Part shown: positions 24,247-32,979 of the stretch, piece after piece
Layout of the letters: the number at the start of each line of letters is the position of its first letter
Numbering within the stretch: the stretch's first letter is position 1
NCBI GenBank assembly: GCA_017467745.1
Contig: JAFUKV010000147.1
Coordinates: 1-47,073, forward strand
DNA: 47,073 nucleotides
From: Bacteroidaceae bacterium
GTDB lineage: Bacteria; Bacteroidota; Bacteroidia; Bacteroidales; CHK158-818
Reading direction: 5' to 3'
The notes under the pieces: generated by a model
Seen by the model: only the letters and a program-made list of their open reading frames with translations
Database searches by the model: none
Told to the model about the DNA's origin: nothing
Made by a program: the position numbers and the translations under genes

Positions 24247-24942
24247 TCAACGCAAAAAAACTTCTGCTTTCGCAATATCCGAAGCATGATCTACATCTAT
24301 AATTTTTGTAAACGGATATGCTTTTAAGTTCAAACCGCATGTTACCAAACGACGCTGGAAATTTCTCATACGCGATACACCTTCGTCTATACACTGCTTC
24401 AACACCGGTATCGCGGCAGATGTCAGCCCATAAATACCGCCCGATATATATTTCGACCCCATATAATCAGCATCTCTGAAACTCAAAATATTATTATCAG
24501 TATCCGTTTCTACATATAAAGGCTTTTCATCGTCTATATAAGAGGTTACCCCCATCAATCCGTCAATTCCAGAAGTTTTGGAAAACGCTTTTACATAAGC
24601 GGCAAAATCATCCTCACGAAAAATAGTATCGACCGTAGTAAGACAAAATTTATCCGATTTTATTCCCGCCGACAGTTCATAAAAACTATGCATTGAACTT
24701 GGCGTAGATTTTACAAGCAAACGTATCGGATATTGTAAAGAAAGCGCTTTTATATGTTCCTGAACTTCTACCATCTCATTATTCACAATAATGTGAACAG
24801 CATCCGCGTCTTGCGCCATAAAAATCTTTATCAGACGATCTATCATATGTTCTCCGCCAATTTTTATTAGAGGTTTTGGCAAAGAAACTCCTTCTTCTAC
24901 TAACCGCGATCCCTCGCCAGCTGCTATTATAGCAAATTCCAT
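24247..24942 (-). CDS. Nucleotidyltransferase, candidate inositol-phosphate cytidylyltransferase
   Basis: A 231-residue NTP-transferase-fold enzyme. Residues 7-14 read AAGEGSRL and residues 22-27 PKPLIK, the nucleotide-binding pair of sugar-phosphate nucleotidyltransferases. The catalytic metal aspartate is in LTTVDT (near residue 104), and a second metal site is in KIIDVDHASDIAKAE near the C-terminus. It is the first gene of the block and probably makes an NDP-alcohol or NDP-sugar. Inositol 1-phosphate with CTP is one plausible substrate given the neighbours, as in archaeal-type inositol-phospholipid routes, but sugar phosphates are equally possible from sequence. Confidence 0.8.
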   Translation of the reverse strand: MEFAIIAAGEGSRLVEEGVSLPKPLIKIGGEHMIDRLIKIFMAQDADAVHIIVNNEMVEVQEHIKALSLQYPIRLLVKSTPSSMHSFYELSAGIKSDKFCLTTVDTIFREDDFAAYVKAFSKTSGIDGLMGVTSYIDDEKPLYVETDTDNNILSFRDADYMGSKYISGGIYGLTSAAIPVLKQCIDEGVSRMRNFQRRLVTCGLNLKAYPFTKIIDVDHASDIAKAEVFLR

Positions 24943-25084
24943 AATATTTTTTTACTAAAAAACAGAACAAATGTCTACATTTTTATACTCTAATCAAAAG
25001 ATATTACCGAGTTTAACAATCCCTTTTATATGGCAACATAAACTAATAAAACTTTAACAGTTGTATTGGTTTTCATAAAAACAC

Positions 25085-26188
25085 TTAGTCTTCTTTCGAT
25101 TCCGATTGCAAATCAAGGACCTCTTTATCGCCGCTCTTATCAAAATATTGTTTTCTTAACGGATTAGCCGAGATTTCGGCATAGATTTTACGATTGCAAT
25201 AAATATCGATTGCCGTGTACAAGGCTTGCCTGAAAGATGACTCCGAAGCAATATTCTGCCCTGTAATATCGTATGCAGTGCCGTGATCGGGGGAAGTACG
25301 CACTATCGGAAGGCCTGCTGTAAAATTAACCCCATTCTCCATTGCAATAGCTTTAAACGGAGTTAATCCTTGATCATGATACATTGCCAGCACACCATCG
25401 AATTTCTTATAATGGTCTGAACCGAAGAACCCATCGGCTGCATAAGGGCCGAAGCAAAGAATGCCTGCATTCTCCGCTTCTTTTAATGCCGGGATAATCG
25501 TATCGGTTTCCTCCGTTCCCAACAAATCGTTATCTCCCGCATGCGGATTCATTGAAAGTACGGCTATTCGAGGCTTTATTATTTGAAAATCTTGTTTAAG
25601 GCAAGTATTAAAGATTTGCAGCTTTTCAAGAATCAACTCTTTCGTTACTTTTTTAGGAACTTCCGCCAACGGAATATGTCCCGTAACCAAAGCTACCCGC
25701 AAATCTTCACACATAAGAATCATAAGAGATTGCGCACCCTTCCCTAATCTTGATTCAAGATATTCGGTATGTCCGGGAAATGAAAAATTATCAGATTGAA
25801 TATTATTTTTATTTATCGGCGCCGTAACGAGAACATCTATTAAACCTTTTTCCATATCGGCAACAGCGGCTTCTAATGCAAGATAGGCTGCTTCGCCTCC
25901 CTGAGGCGTAGGTTTGGAAAGCTCTACCCTAACCTCTTCGTCCATACAGTTTATAATATTCAACCGAGACGGCAATACGGACAAAGCATCGGCCGCTATA
26001 TTGAAATTAAGAGGTGGAAAATTGAGCGCCTTACGATGATATGCCAACACTTTGGAAGATCCGTACACAACAGGGGTACATATTTCCGTAATACGCGGAT
26101 CGGACAAAGTCTTTAAAATTACTTCATAACCTATTCCGTTTATATCTCCTTGCGTTATACCGACCTTTATTTTATTATTCTGTGCCAT
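25085..26188 (-). CDS. pdxA: 4-Hydroxythreonine-4-phosphate dehydrogenase
   Basis: NAD-dependent oxidation of 4-phosphohydroxy-L-threonine in the DXP-dependent pyridoxal phosphate pathway. The 367-residue protein opens IKVGITQGDINGIGYEVI and has the metal-ligand segments FPGHTEYLESRLG, MNPHAGDNDLLGTEE, MYHDQGLTPFKA and DHGTAYDITGQNIASE, all diagnostic for PdxA. It follows the DUF4837 lipoprotein gene by 12 bp and shares its promoter. pdxJ is not in this window. Confidence 0.95.
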   Translation of the reverse strand: MAQNNKIKVGITQGDINGIGYEVILKTLSDPRITEICTPVVYGSSKVLAYHRKALNFPPLNFNIAADALSVLPSRLNIINCMDEEVRVELSKPTPQGGEAAYLALEAAVADMEKGLIDVLVTAPINKNNIQSDNFSFPGHTEYLESRLGKGAQSLMILMCEDLRVALVTGHIPLAEVPKKVTKELILEKLQIFNTCLKQDFQIIKPRIAVLSMNPHAGDNDLLGTEETDTIIPALKEAENAGILCFGPYAADGFFGSDHYKKFDGVLAMYHDQGLTPFKAIAMENGVNFTAGLPIVRTSPDHGTAYDITGQNIASESSFRQALYTAIDIYCNRKIYAEISANPLRKQYFDKSGDKEVLDLQSESKED

Positions 26189-26200
26189 ATATTATATATA

Positions 26201-27250
26201 TTAATTTATCTGTTTTATAGAATCTGTTTCTACGGTTATTTCTTCTAAACTCATCTTTTGAGGGACTTTCAATGTGTACAATACAGCCTCCATTTTATGA
26301 ACTAAATCGGCTTTACTCATTTCGGGAGCATACACAAAAGCTTCTACCGTTATAAGGCGCTGATTCAATTCGTCTACCTGAGTGAGACTGATATACGGAC
26401 CTCCCATTATATCGCCTTCCATTTCCCATAAACCGCGCATCTCTACGCAATACGCATTATTCAAATTTACAATATGAGATACGGGAGGCATCACCTTTTT
26501 GTGTGTAGTCATATATGATCCTTCCGGACCTCCGGGTATATTTATTTTCATAACCGAATCGCGCAAAGCAATAAGATTCTGCGGATCTAATTGCGAAATC
26601 GAGTTATATGGTACGGCATATACAACATAATCTGTTCGCCGTTTATATGCGCCATTAGATATCCAAAAGAAATTATCCCCCTGTTTTATTTTTCCCAAAT
26701 CGTCAGGCAAAGTCAGTAGAATATTCATCTGTTCATACAACCTATCACTTGCCAACTTATCTGTTTTCTTTTTCAACTGCGCTATTTGTCTCTCCCGTTC
26801 CGCTTTATTCAAAAAATGAATAAGACGCCATTTATTTTTTATGACAAAATCTTTAAGAAGGTCTTTTTCTGACGCTTTAACCCTCAAAACAACCTGCCCG
26901 TCCGCCCAAAGATCTTCACTATAAGAAAGGCGGGGCGATCTTGCATTTTGATCTATTTCAACAATTAAAATGTTCCGAACAGGTTTCAGCAAATCATCAA
27001 ATTTATTTGTAGGTGTTTGCGAAATTGAAAAATAGGGTTCATTCTGCGGCAAACCGGGTATAGGAGAATCTAAAACGTCCCGTACAGCCTGTCCTACCTC
27101 TCCTTTCAGCAGATCTCCGTCCGCAACAACCAGTACTTCGTACGGAGAGCCTATCGCCGACGGTAATAATGAAGAACCGTTACCGCAACTTTGCAATAAC
27201 AGTACTAAACATATCCCCCAATATATGTACCTACCCGGTAGTTTTATCAT
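26201..27250 (-). CDS. DUF4837-type lipoprotein
   Basis: A 349-residue outer-envelope lipoprotein. The N-terminus GICLVLLLQSCGN contains a lipobox with the modified cysteine at about residue 22. The mature part starts SSLLPSAIGSPYEVLVVADGDLL, the hallmark of the Bacteroidetes DUF4837 family, and continues as mixed alpha/beta sequence with a charged stretch around residue 150. Function is unknown; it is commonly found near central metabolism genes. Here it precedes pdxA by 12 bp and has its own -7 box at 27279-27286, so the two probably form one transcript separate from rlmN. Confidence 0.85.
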   Translation of the reverse strand: MIKLPGRYIYWGICLVLLLQSCGNGSSLLPSAIGSPYEVLVVADGDLLKGEVGQAVRDVLDSPIPGLPQNEPYFSISQTPTNKFDDLLKPVRNILIVEIDQNARSPRLSYSEDLWADGQVVLRVKASEKDLLKDFVIKNKWRLIHFLNKAERERQIAQLKKKTDKLASDRLYEQMNILLTLPDDLGKIKQGDNFFWISNGAYKRRTDYVVYAVPYNSISQLDPQNLIALRDSVMKINIPGGPEGSYMTTHKKVMPPVSHIVNLNNAYCVEMRGLWEMEGDIMGGPYISLTQVDELNQRLITVEAFVYAPEMSKADLVHKMEAVLYTLKVPQKMSLEEITVETDSIKQIN

Positions 27251-27278
27251 TATTTTTCTATATAATTACAGACAAATA

Positions 27279-27286
27279 CAAATATA
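27279..27286 (-). promoter_or_regulatory. -7 box for the DUF4837-pdxA transcript
   Basis: Minus-strand TATATTTG matches TAnnTTTG, 29 bp upstream of the DUF4837 ATG. Confidence 0.5.
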
Positions 27287-27383
27287 AAGAATTCTCTCAA
27301 AAGAAGTTCTCTTTAACCGGCTTTTAATAACAGAAAAAAGACAAAAACTTCCCTAATTTTACAATCCGAACTTTATTATTTTC

Positions 27384-27647
27384 CTAACTGTAATTTTGAT
27401 TTATCGCCTCAGTTTTCTCTTTTGTCGTTTGCAACAAACCATCTTTATGCAACATAACGTAAATAGATGCTGTGGAGTATGCCCAACATGTACCTGAGAT
27501 TTGCTGTTTAACCGGAGAAGCCGAAACTTCTGTTATTACAGATAAAGCGGGCGGAACTTTCGCAGGAATACTCACTTTTTCCGTTTTATGTTGTTTTTCT
27601 ATACATGCAATACAACATAAAAAAATAAGCAAAAAACCTTTTTTCAT
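27384..27647 (-). pseudogene. Truncated C1-type (aminopeptidase C-like) peptidase, lipoprotein-like
   Basis: An 87-residue frame with a lipoprotein-like N-terminus (MKKGFLLIFLCCIAC) and then SPVKQQISGTCWAYSTASIYVMLHKDGLL. This matches the region around the catalytic cysteine (C54) of papain-like C1 peptidases of the PepC/bleomycin hydrolase type. The family needs a histidine and asparagine 200 or more residues later, and the frame stops after AINQNYS. Nothing recognisable continues in the following 130 bp. It is 8 bp after rlmN. It is either a decayed gene or, less likely, a small protein that kept the cysteine segment for another use. Confidence 0.6.
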
Positions 27648-27655
27648 ACAAAATG

Positions 27656-28684
27656 TTATTCCCTTTTATTTTTCAAAGTCGACAACATGCCACAGGCTGC
27701 AAGGATGTCTTCTCCCCGAGACGTCCGTATCGTACAGGTTATGCGACGCGTTGAAAGATAATTGCGAAAACGCTCCATCGCTTGTAAATCGGAAGTTTGT
27801 AAATCAACACCGGGTATGGCATGAAATCGGATAAGATTTACCCGACACGGTATTCCCGCAAGGATACGCACCAACTCTTTTGCATGCGCAAGAGAATCAT
27901 TCAAGCCTTTAAACACAATATATTCAAACGAAATACGACGTTGCCCCGAAAAATCATATTGTTTCAACAACGATATAACCTCCGATAGAGGATTTGCTTT
28001 CTCTATCGGCATCAACGACTCACGTTCTGCATGATAAGGCGTATGCAAACTGATAGCAATATGGCAAGAGCACTCATCCAACAGTCTACCCAAACCTCTA
28101 CGCAAACCGACAGAAGAAATTGTTATTCGTTTAGGACTCCAACCAAATCCCCATGCAGAAGTAAGTATCTCAACAGCTTTCAGTACCTCTTCTACATTAT
28201 CTGCCGGCTCACCCATCCCCATAAAAACGAGGTTAGTCAATGAATCGCTATTCGGAATCGAAACTATTTGATTAATGATTTCTGCCGCCGACAGGTTACC
28301 CGAAAATCCTTGTTTTCCTGTCATACAGAAATAACAATTCATTTTACATCCTATTTGCGACGAAACACAAAGCGTAGCCCGTTCTCTATCGGGAATATAA
28401 ACCGACTCTATATATTTATGTCCATCTCCTACCGCAAAAAGATATTTAGCCGTCCCGTCAGAAGAAAGAGCTTCGGCAGAAGGAGAACTCCATCCTACGG
28501 TATACCGCTCAGATAATTTATTGCGCGCCTGTTTAGACAAATTAGTCATATCATCAATCGAGTTCACCCGTTTAGCATACAGCCATGAAGCTATCTGCTT
28601 ACCTGTATATCGGGGCAAATCTAATAAAACAGCTATTTCTGTCAACTCGCTTAACGTTTTACCGGCTAATTTTTCTTTACTCAT
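27656..28684 (-). CDS. rlmN: 23S rRNA/tRNA adenine-C2 methyltransferase
   Basis: Radical-SAM enzyme that methylates C2 of A2503 in 23S rRNA and A37 in some tRNAs. The 342-residue protein has the CxxxCxxC cluster ligands C113, C117 and C120 (IGCKMNCYFCMTG), the FMGMGEPADN motif, SSVGLRRG and SLHTPYHAERESLMP. The methyl-carrying cysteine is C331 in EDILAACGML; the partner C106 lies before the cluster. Length and order fit RlmN closely. It precedes the truncated peptidase frame and is set off from ppiD by a hairpin. Confidence 0.95.
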   Translation of the reverse strand: MSKEKLAGKTLSELTEIAVLLDLPRYTGKQIASWLYAKRVNSIDDMTNLSKQARNKLSERYTVGWSSPSAEALSSDGTAKYLFAVGDGHKYIESVYIPDRERATLCVSSQIGCKMNCYFCMTGKQGFSGNLSAAEIINQIVSIPNSDSLTNLVFMGMGEPADNVEEVLKAVEILTSAWGFGWSPKRITISSVGLRRGLGRLLDECSCHIAISLHTPYHAERESLMPIEKANPLSEVISLLKQYDFSGQRRISFEYIVFKGLNDSLAHAKELVRILAGIPCRVNLIRFHAIPGVDLQTSDLQAMERFRNYLSTRRITCTIRTSRGEDILAACGMLSTLKNKRE

Positions 28685-28703
28685 AGCAGTAGTTTATTTA
28701 ACG

Positions 28704-28739
28704 ACAAAAGTGCTCTACCGGAAAGCAGAACACTTTTGT
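28704..28739. terminator. Hairpin between ppiD and rlmN
   Basis: A 9-bp stem ACAAAAGTG / CACTTTTGT extended by TCT / AGA after one mismatch, with a 10-nt loop, 19 bp past the ppiD stop. The T run after it is weak, so termination is likely but not certain. Confidence 0.55.
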
Positions 28740-28758
28740 AGAATAATATTTTTACAGA

Positions 28759-30891
28759 TTAGAAAAACGCGATGCGGTTATCTATTACATCTGCCTTACG
28801 ACGAAGAACTTCCATCGTTTGATAAGGAATACGATAGGAGGTCATATTATCAATATTAGCCTGTTCTGTTTTTGCATCAAACGGCTTATCGCTTGCGGTT
28901 TTCGACAATACAGAAAATACATACACACCATTAACTCCTTTTACCGGAGAGCTAACCTGATTTTCAGCAGCATACGGAACTAAACCGCACAACGCAGGTT
29001 CTTCTCCGATACCTGTTATTCTGCGAGTATTGAAAGTTACATATTTAGCGGTATCTATCGCTGAATTCATCGCCTGCGCATAAGCATCCATTGACGTCAG
29101 ATTTTTAGCTTTCAAATCGTCAATAATTATTTGCGATTTTTTTTCAGACAACAATTCTTCTCGCAATACAGGTTCTACTTGTTCCAAAGAAGCATAGCCT
29201 CTCGGATATATATTCACTACTGCGGCCGCAATAAATTTATTATCGATTTCAAATATCTCCGATACAGAACCTTTCTTATTATTAAACGCCCATTTTATCA
29301 CTTGGCGAGCATCACGAACTGTTCCTAACGAATAATCACTGGGGGTTAACGATTTATCGGTTAATAATTGATAACCTTTTTCGGTTGCGTTTGTTTCAAA
29401 TTTTTCCAAATCCGTACTATTCGCCAAACACTGATTAACCTCGTTATACAAAGAGTTAAATGTTTCACTGCTTGGGAGCACATCCATAACAAAAGCCGCA
29501 ACATTTACTTTCGGTACATCTTTGGTTCGCCCTGTAACTTGAACAATCTGAATAACGTAATCAGAACGTACGGTAAAGTAGGAATTTCCTTTTGCCGAGA
29601 AACAAGCATTTTTAAATTCTTGACCTATACCGTTCAATGCTGCAACCTCCGTAAACCAACCCAAATCGCCGCCTTTTGCTGCCGTAGATTGATCAACTGA
29701 AAATTCTTGTGCCAAAGCGGTAAAATCGCCACCGTTATTCAACACATTTATCAAACTGTCAGTCAAAGCCAAAGCGTTTGCTTCATCTTGTAAAGGAAGC
29801 ACTATATGACGAGCCTTTACAGAATCGGGAGCCATTATTTTACCCATTAAACGATACATTTTATAAGAGTCGTTTTCAAGGAAAGGTCCTTTTACATCGT
29901 TTACTTGGGCTGATTTCACAAAACTCAACAAATCTCCATCTAAATCGCTTTCCGCAACATATGCGTCTAAATACGGTTGATCGGAATTAAGATTTACCAA
30001 ATCCGCCATATCCGTTGTAGTAGAAAACTCGCCTTTTAATTCCGCGATTTTCTCTTCTGTCAATTTATAATCTTCCGCACTTGGATTTATATCGACAATA
30101 AAATATTTGATTTCTCTTGTTTCGTCTTGCTTGAAAAGCTCTTTTTTACTATCGTATAATTTCTGCAATTCAGCTTTCCCAATAGTAACCGAAGAATCGG
30201 ATATAGAAGAATAGGGTTGTACGGTATATAAAAAATTCACACTTTCTTTTCCCGCGTCATAAGCAGCTTGCAAATCAAGTTTATTTGGCATAATAGCCTT
30301 TACCAACAAACCGTTATATTTGTCAATCAGACGTTGTTGTTTTATAGTCTTTTCCAGATACAACCAGAAGTTTTTATACATAGCCAATTGTTCTGCTTGC
30401 GCACCACCCAAAGCACCTTCTTCAATAGAAAGAACGTTTTGCAGGAAATTCAAAAGCATTGATTTATCAAATTCGCCGGTCTGAGGATTTCTGAATAACT
30501 GTTGAATCATCGGAGAAATATTATTTCCTTGAAGAATATCTGCCAATTCTTCAGAAGACACAGTCATTCCGATTTTTTGCGTTGCATCGTTTATCAGTAT
30601 TTCAGAAACCAAACTTTCATAAGCGTTCTGATTAATTTGTATAGACATTTCGTTAGACAAAGCGCTCTGTCCGGTTTGCAATTTCATTGCTTCGGTAATC
30701 TCATCGACTCTGTCTTGATATTGTCCGGTCGTAATTCTTTCTCCATTTACTTCGGCAACTTTATCTGCCGACATTCTAAATAATGTCTGCCCTGAACTCA
30801 AAAGGTCTCCCATAATGAATGCCAACAGCGCAAACCCAATCACTACGGCAAGAAGTCCGGCTCTTCTTCTGATTTTCTCTAATGTAGCCAT
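28759..30891 (-). CDS. ppiD: PpiD/SurA-like periplasmic peptidyl-prolyl isomerase
   Basis: Membrane-anchored folding factor for exported proteins. The 710-residue protein has one N-terminal helix (about 11-31, AGLLAVVIGFALLAFIMGD), a SurA_N-like chaperone region (about 40-200), and a parvulin domain at about 358-455 (VKARHIVLPL, GGDFTALAQEFSVDQSTAAKGGDLGWF). A second, degenerate parvulin-like region may follow. The catalytic domain faces the periplasm. It is 107 bp downstream of the CorC-family gene, at the end of the envelope-biogenesis block, consistent with folding outer-membrane and secreted proteins. Confidence 0.9.
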   Translation of the reverse strand: MATLEKIRRRAGLLAVVIGFALLAFIMGDLLSSGQTLFRMSADKVAEVNGERITTGQYQDRVDEITEAMKLQTGQSALSNEMSIQINQNAYESLVSEILINDATQKIGMTVSSEELADILQGNNISPMIQQLFRNPQTGEFDKSMLLNFLQNVLSIEEGALGGAQAEQLAMYKNFWLYLEKTIKQQRLIDKYNGLLVKAIMPNKLDLQAAYDAGKESVNFLYTVQPYSSISDSSVTIGKAELQKLYDSKKELFKQDETREIKYFIVDINPSAEDYKLTEEKIAELKGEFSTTTDMADLVNLNSDQPYLDAYVAESDLDGDLLSFVKSAQVNDVKGPFLENDSYKMYRLMGKIMAPDSVKARHIVLPLQDEANALALTDSLINVLNNGGDFTALAQEFSVDQSTAAKGGDLGWFTEVAALNGIGQEFKNACFSAKGNSYFTVRSDYVIQIVQVTGRTKDVPKVNVAAFVMDVLPSSETFNSLYNEVNQCLANSTDLEKFETNATEKGYQLLTDKSLTPSDYSLGTVRDARQVIKWAFNNKKGSVSEIFEIDNKFIAAAVVNIYPRGYASLEQVEPVLREELLSEKKSQIIIDDLKAKNLTSMDAYAQAMNSAIDTAKYVTFNTRRITGIGEEPALCGLVPYAAENQVSSPVKGVNGVYVFSVLSKTASDKPFDAKTEQANIDNMTSYRIPYQTMEVLRRKADVIDNRIAFF

Positions 30892-30998
30892 TTATTATTT
30901 TATTTTTTTAGTTTTATATTCAACATTTACATTTGTTATATTAAGCGCACGAAGATACAAATTTGTATTTATATTACGCCCTTTGTTACGAAAAAATT

Positions 30999-32264
30999 CT
31001 ACATTTTATCAATTTTCATCCGTACCAATTCTATTCTGTTCGTGGTTCTTTTCAGTATCTTAAATATATAATCTCCTATTTGTATAGATTCACCCACGCT
31101 CGGTATTGTCTGATAATAGCACAAAATATATCCTGCTATTGTCATATATTCGTCATTTTTCGGTATATCGAGGTTAAACAATTCGTTTACTTTTTCAATT
31201 TCCAGACGCCCCGATAATATGAACTCGTTTTCCGCTACCCGTCGGGCTATATAATGTTTTGTATCATGCTCATCCTCTATATCGCCGAATATCTCTTCCA
31301 CAATATCCTCTAATGTAACAATACCGGCAGTCCCGCCAAATTCATCTACAACTACCGACATACTTTTTTTGCCTCGCATCAGATTTTTCATCAGTTTATG
31401 CGCCGGCATCGTTTCCGGCACAATAGATATCGGGATTATGCGCTCTTTCCAGTTATCCGGATGTATAAACATCTCAGAAGAATGAATATAACCTAAAACA
31501 TTATCTATTTGATTTCTGTACATCAATATCTTAGAACGTCCCGTTTCAATGAATTGATCTATCAATTCCTGCTTGTCTACCGTCTCAATATCCATAGCAA
31601 CAATCTCGGCACGAGGAACCATACAATCTCGAACCTTCACATTGGAAAAATCAAGCGCATTTTGAAACATTTTTACTTCCGTTTCCACATCTGAATTATC
31701 CGGCACTTTGTCAAGTTTCTGGCGGATAAAAAAATCCAAATCTACCTTACTGACTTCTTGGCTTTCCTCCGTATCGTCCATTTTCACGCCAAGTATATAC
31801 AGAATTCCTTTCGACAACAAAGACGATATTTTGGAAACAGGATATAATATGATATATATGATAAATAAAGGAAAAGCAAAAAAACGCAGTAAGAAATTAG
31901 GACTAATGCGAAAAAGAGTTTTAGGCAAAAATTCGGCCGTAAACAAAATTATAAGCGTAGAAATAATGGTTTGCCCTATCAAAACAAAAAGTTCATTAGC
32001 ATATAAGAATCTTAATACCGGTTCTAATATCCGAGCCATACCGATACCATAAATAACCAAAGCAATATTATTACCAACCAACATAGTAGAAATAAACTGC
32101 TCTTGATTACGAAAAAACATTCCTAATATAGAACCGATAATATTGCTGGTCTTCTTATCCAATTCCAAACGGACTTTACTGGACGAAACAAACGCTATTT
32201 CAACCCCAGAAAAGAACGCCGAAAAAAGAAGCGATATTAATATAAGAAATATAGTATCGTCCAT
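30999..32264 (-). CDS. CNNM/CorC (HlyC) family membrane protein
   Basis: A 421-residue inner-membrane protein. The N-terminal DUF21/CNNM domain has about four hydrophobic helices (residues 1-160). A CBS pair follows at about 200-330 (VRDCMVPRAEIVAMD, KSMSVVVDEFGGTAGIVTLEDIVEEIFGDIEDEHD), then a small CorC_HlyC domain (about 340-420, IPKNDEYMTIAGYILCYYQTIP). Relatives take part in magnesium or cobalt efflux and, in Bacteroidetes, include the gliding-motility protein GldE. The reading is that it is an ion-transport regulator; the substrate is not known. It starts 3 bp after lptC. Confidence 0.85.
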   Translation of the reverse strand: MDDTIFLILISLLFSAFFSGVEIAFVSSSKVRLELDKKTSNIIGSILGMFFRNQEQFISTMLVGNNIALVIYGIGMARILEPVLRFLYANELFVLIGQTIISTLIILFTAEFLPKTLFRISPNFLLRFFAFPLFIIYIILYPVSKISSLLSKGILYILGVKMDDTEESQEVSKVDLDFFIRQKLDKVPDNSDVETEVKMFQNALDFSNVKVRDCMVPRAEIVAMDIETVDKQELIDQFIETGRSKILMYRNQIDNVLGYIHSSEMFIHPDNWKERIIPISIVPETMPAHKLMKNLMRGKKSMSVVVDEFGGTAGIVTLEDIVEEIFGDIEDEHDTKHYIARRVAENEFILSGRLEIEKVNELFNLDIPKNDEYMTIAGYILCYYQTIPSVGESIQIGDYIFKILKRTTNRIELVRMKIDKM

Positions 32265-32267
32265 AAT

Positions 32268-32933
32268 TCATTTTGTTTTAACAGAATCAGTACGTAAAGA
32301 ATCGGTTTGTACAGATGCCAGTGAATCGGACGCCACTTTTTTCTGAAACGATATATAACCGGCATCCCCGTCTATCATTTCTCTAAAAATAAAATTTTCC
32401 ATCCGCTCATCCGAATCAAACCCTTTGCCGCTTTCCATAAACGTCCCGTCTTCATCTTCAACAAGTACCTCAACTGCTGAATATATTTTCTTTTTAAGCC
32501 TATCCCAAAAGAGTTTTTGCGTAAACAATCGTCTTCCATTCAGATTTTTCACCTCCACATTACCTGTCAACTCCCACAAATCCTTATTTTTATAAAAACA
32601 GGCCGTATCACACTGTACATAGGCTTCCGGATTTAACAACGAATCGAATTTTTCCACATACAATCCCTGCGGGAACAACCAATACGGATCTCGTGATTTT
32701 TCGTACATCAACCATTCTTTGGCTATCATACGATAACGAGGTACACCTGAATCGGAGTACAGAGAATTGACATCAAGCGTTTTTATGGTAGGTACTTCCG
32801 TTTCATCTGAAAAAGCGCCAACTACCTCTTTTTTATCACCCGAACATGAAGAGATAAATATTATGACGACTAATAAAATAGCCATCACTCGGGTTGTAAT
32901 ATTTTCTATATCTTGAAAAGCAATATTTTTCAT
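32268..32933 (-). CDS. lptC: LptC-family LPS export protein
   Basis: Bitopic or lipid-anchored periplasmic protein that passes lipopolysaccharide from LptB2FG to LptA. The 221-residue protein has an N-terminal hydrophobic stretch with a lipobox-like ISSC (cysteine at about 29), then the LptC beta-jellyroll with PRYRMIAKEWLMYE, ELTGNVEVKNLNGRRLFTQKLFWDRLKKKIYS and FDSDERMENFIF. An ATG at 32885 (MAILLVVIIFISSC) is a plausible alternative start. It sits 46 bp after a TPR protein and 3 bp before the CorC-family gene, in the coaX-to-ppiD block. Confidence 0.88.
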   Translation of the reverse strand: MKNIAFQDIENITTRVMAILLVVIIFISSCSGDKKEVVGAFSDETEVPTIKTLDVNSLYSDSGVPRYRMIAKEWLMYEKSRDPYWLFPQGLYVEKFDSLLNPEAYVQCDTACFYKNKDLWELTGNVEVKNLNGRRLFTQKLFWDRLKKKIYSAVEVLVEDEDGTFMESGKGFDSDERMENFIFREMIDGDAGYISFQKKVASDSLASVQTDSLRTDSVKTK

Positions 32934-32979
32934 AAAAAATGTCGAAGTTAGGCAAATAAAAACTTTTCGAACCGAATTG

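Noticed and set aside
30950..30975. ATACAAATTTGTAT palindrome upstream of ppiD
   Set aside because: It resembles the -7 box but has the wrong spacing on both strands; it is probably a chance AT-rich palindrome.
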